Shown here: piece by piece, positions 31,502 through 32,864 of the stretch
Position numbering within the stretch: the first letter of the stretch is position 1
Layout of the letters: every line of letters begins with the position of its first letter
Assembly (NCBI RefSeq): GCF_008831285.2
Contig: NW_022204794.1
Span: forward strand, 1-32,864
From: Nymphaea colorata
Taxonomy: Eukaryota > Streptophyta > Magnoliopsida > Nymphaeales > Nymphaeaceae
DNA: 32,864 nt
Reading direction: 5' to 3'
Notes under the pieces: model-generated
Databases searched by the model: none
The model's input: only the letters and a program-made list of their open reading frames with translations
What the model was told of the DNA's origin: nothing
Position numbers and translations under genes: made by a program

Positions 31502-32497
31502 TCAAATATTTTCGCAGCCGTAGATGCCCTTCATCTTGAAGATCTTGATCTGTTCCTTGAGCAGGTTGGTCAAGTTCACCGTGTTCACCAGCAGGTTCTT
31601 GAGCTCCTGCTGCCGTTCCGATTTCTGGTTGTTCCTATTCTTGAGGTTCTGCAATTCGTCGCTGGTCTTGGCAGAGGCCTGAGGCTGGCAGGTCCACTCC
31701 TTGTTCTCCTTCGCAGTCTTCTTGAAGTTTTTGTAGACTGTATCGAACTCCTTCAGCGAGATTTCCTTTTCGAACTTGTTGAGATGGAAGACGCGGACTT
31801 TGATGACCCCCTCTGCGCTCTTGTATGCGCGGTAGGCGGTGCTGTTCTCCCGGTCCTTGTTGAGAGTGTTGATTTCGCTCATCTTGGTCAGCATGGCGTA
31901 CTCTTCGTCGATTTTGTTCTTTTCAATGTTTTCGTTGAGTTCCTTCTCCCTGACCTGCTCGCGCTCCTTGAAGCGGCGCAGGTACTTCATGGAGTTGTTC
32001 TTGGTGATGCCGGTGGTCTTGGCCTCCTTTTGGAAGCGCACCGTCGAGCCCTGCCGGGAAATGGAGCGCTGCTCGATGTGGGACTTGGGCCTCGGGAGGC
32101 CGCTCTTGGCACGCTCCTTGCTCTTGTTCTCGTAGGAGAGGATCAATTTATCGGACCGCTTCATGTGGAAGTCCCGCAGCAGCTAGCGGCCTTGCGACGC
32201 CCAATAGGGGACAGCCTTTACGAAGGCCTCCAAGGATATGGTTTAATTGCGGGGGAAGAGCTCTCCCTTGAGTATGGTGGCATCGTGGTCGTCCAAGATG
32301 AGTCCTCGCTGGCGGCAGAAGTCGATGATGTCTTCAGGGCGGGCGAAGTTCTTATCGGAGAGCCAGAACTCCTCGATGGTGATGCGCTGTATTTAGAGGT
32401 GGTTGGAGATCTTGGCGAGGATGGACTGGTTGAGCTGGACGGGTAGGCGGTTGCTGCTTTTGTAGTAGAGGCTGTTCTAGTCCTCCTGGTTCAGCAT
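31502..32497 (-). CDS. Unknown 331-residue protein with helical C-terminus
   Basis: An intact frame, the closest coding gene to the right telomere, with three to five TAR glutamines and no intron. Residues 1-110 are a mixed alpha/beta or EF-hand-like segment with TIEEFWLSDKNF and GLILDDHDATILKGELF, but I see no proper calcium-binding loop. Residues 120-331 are basic and helical with alternating Lys, Glu and Arg, a likely coiled coil, followed by a NTVNLTNLLKEQIKIF amphipathic end. GC-rich third positions match the housekeeping genes and differ from the neighbouring ADP-ribosyltransferase. The function is unknown. Confidence 0.75.
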
Positions 32498-32798
32498 TTT
32501 CTAATTTCGATTATTATAGTTTAAATAGAATTGACACGCACGAAAGCACATACAGCAAAACTCTCTTCGGCATTCTTGATTTAATGTGGCAAGGCATTCC
32601 TTGCTTTGAAGTGTGTTTTAAGGATAAGCAGATATGATTGATTTTAAGCTATGTGCATGCAGTATTCAGAAATATGCCAAACAAAGTGGAGCAGCCAGAA
32701 AAGCAAATAAGGAAGACTTAAGTTTCTCAATAAAAAGCAAGCAACTTATCGCAATATTTAAATAATTATATAAAGGAAATTAATATACTGATACAGGC
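32498..32798. other. Right subtelomeric noncoding region
   Basis: About 300 bp between the last start codon and the telomere. It is AT-rich, becomes more so near the repeats, and I see no ORF, repeat family or RNA. It presumably holds the promoter of the last gene. Confidence 0.65.
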
Positions 32799-32864
32799 TT
32801 GGGGTTGGGGGTTGGGGTTGGGGGTTGGGGTTGGGGTTGGGGGGTTGGGGTTGGGTTGGGTTGG
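32799..32864. repeat. Right telomere, G4T2 repeats with irregular G-runs
   Basis: TTGGGG units run to the last base, the complement of the left end, closing the chromosome. Unlike the left end, the G-runs vary (three to six Gs), for example GGGGG and GGGGGG units next to GGG. This could be real telomerase slippage or homopolymer error in the consensus. Confidence 0.97.

Noticed and set aside
31418-32446. A 342-codon open frame on the plus strand
   Set aside because: It is exactly antisense to the intact 331-residue minus-strand gene, begins with no conserved start context, and its composition (Leu/Val/Asp-rich) is that of the reverse complement of a Glu/Lys-rich coil.
1-32864. Glutamate reassignment of TAR codons (peritrich-type code)
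   Set aside because: In XPB the TAG falls at the conserved Gln of WKxQ, and many TAR codons lie in Gln-rich low-complexity stretches, which favours glutamine.

Overview
The window is one complete ciliate macronuclear chromosome. It opens with C4A2 repeats and closes with the complementary G4T2 repeats, and about 23 genes are packed between them with mostly 40-150 bp spacers. The reading code is the ciliate one: TAA and TAG lie inside conserved domains at positions where glutamine fits (for example the WKxQ position of the XPB helicase and five sites in a 94-residue dynein light chain), and TGA is the only stop. No bacterial, viral, tRNA or CRISPR signal was seen. I cannot place the species from sequence alone.

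Most genes are cut by extremely short GT-AG introns, usually 20 nt (range about 16-23). Splicing them out restores conserved frames in the ESCRT-III, kinase, ankyrin-bromodomain, LCMT1, oxidoreductase, aminopeptidase and B-box genes. A second class of frame break cannot be spliced away. These look like single missing bases, and many can be placed directly 5' of an ApT dinucleotide. They may be consensus errors tied to base modification or may be real. Gene models below give stop and start positions, intron positions and remaining breaks.

Layout, left to right: ESCRT-III subunit (+); M1 aminopeptidase (-); coiled-coil protein (+); dynein light chain LC8, RPA32-like OB-fold protein, ribosomal protein S18, two ULK-like protein kinases in tandem, an ankyrin-bromodomain protein, a KEN-box low-complexity protein and an unknown 331-residue protein (all -); LCMT1 PP2A methyltransferase and a RING-H2 protein (+); a b561/cytochrome b5/flavin oxidoreductase (-). 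A more AT-rich block follows: an 856-residue Lys/Glu/Gln-rich protein, a coiled-coil protein and a B-box/WD-like protein (-), a dienelactone-hydrolase-like enzyme (+), and a very divergent kinesin-like protein (-). An XPB helicase (-) comes next. The right subtelomere holds an ADP-ribosyltransferase fused to a response-regulator-like receiver domain (+), a short coiled-coil protein (+) and a 331-residue unknown protein (-).

Most genes are eukaryotic housekeeping functions (membrane remodelling, translation, DNA repair and transcription, PP2A methylation, chromatin reading, microtubule motors) that share no pathway. The most unusual items are the ADP-ribosyltransferase-receiver fusion, the 20-nt introns, the ApT-linked frame breaks, the kinesin-like motor with an altered P-loop, and the four-module redox protein.
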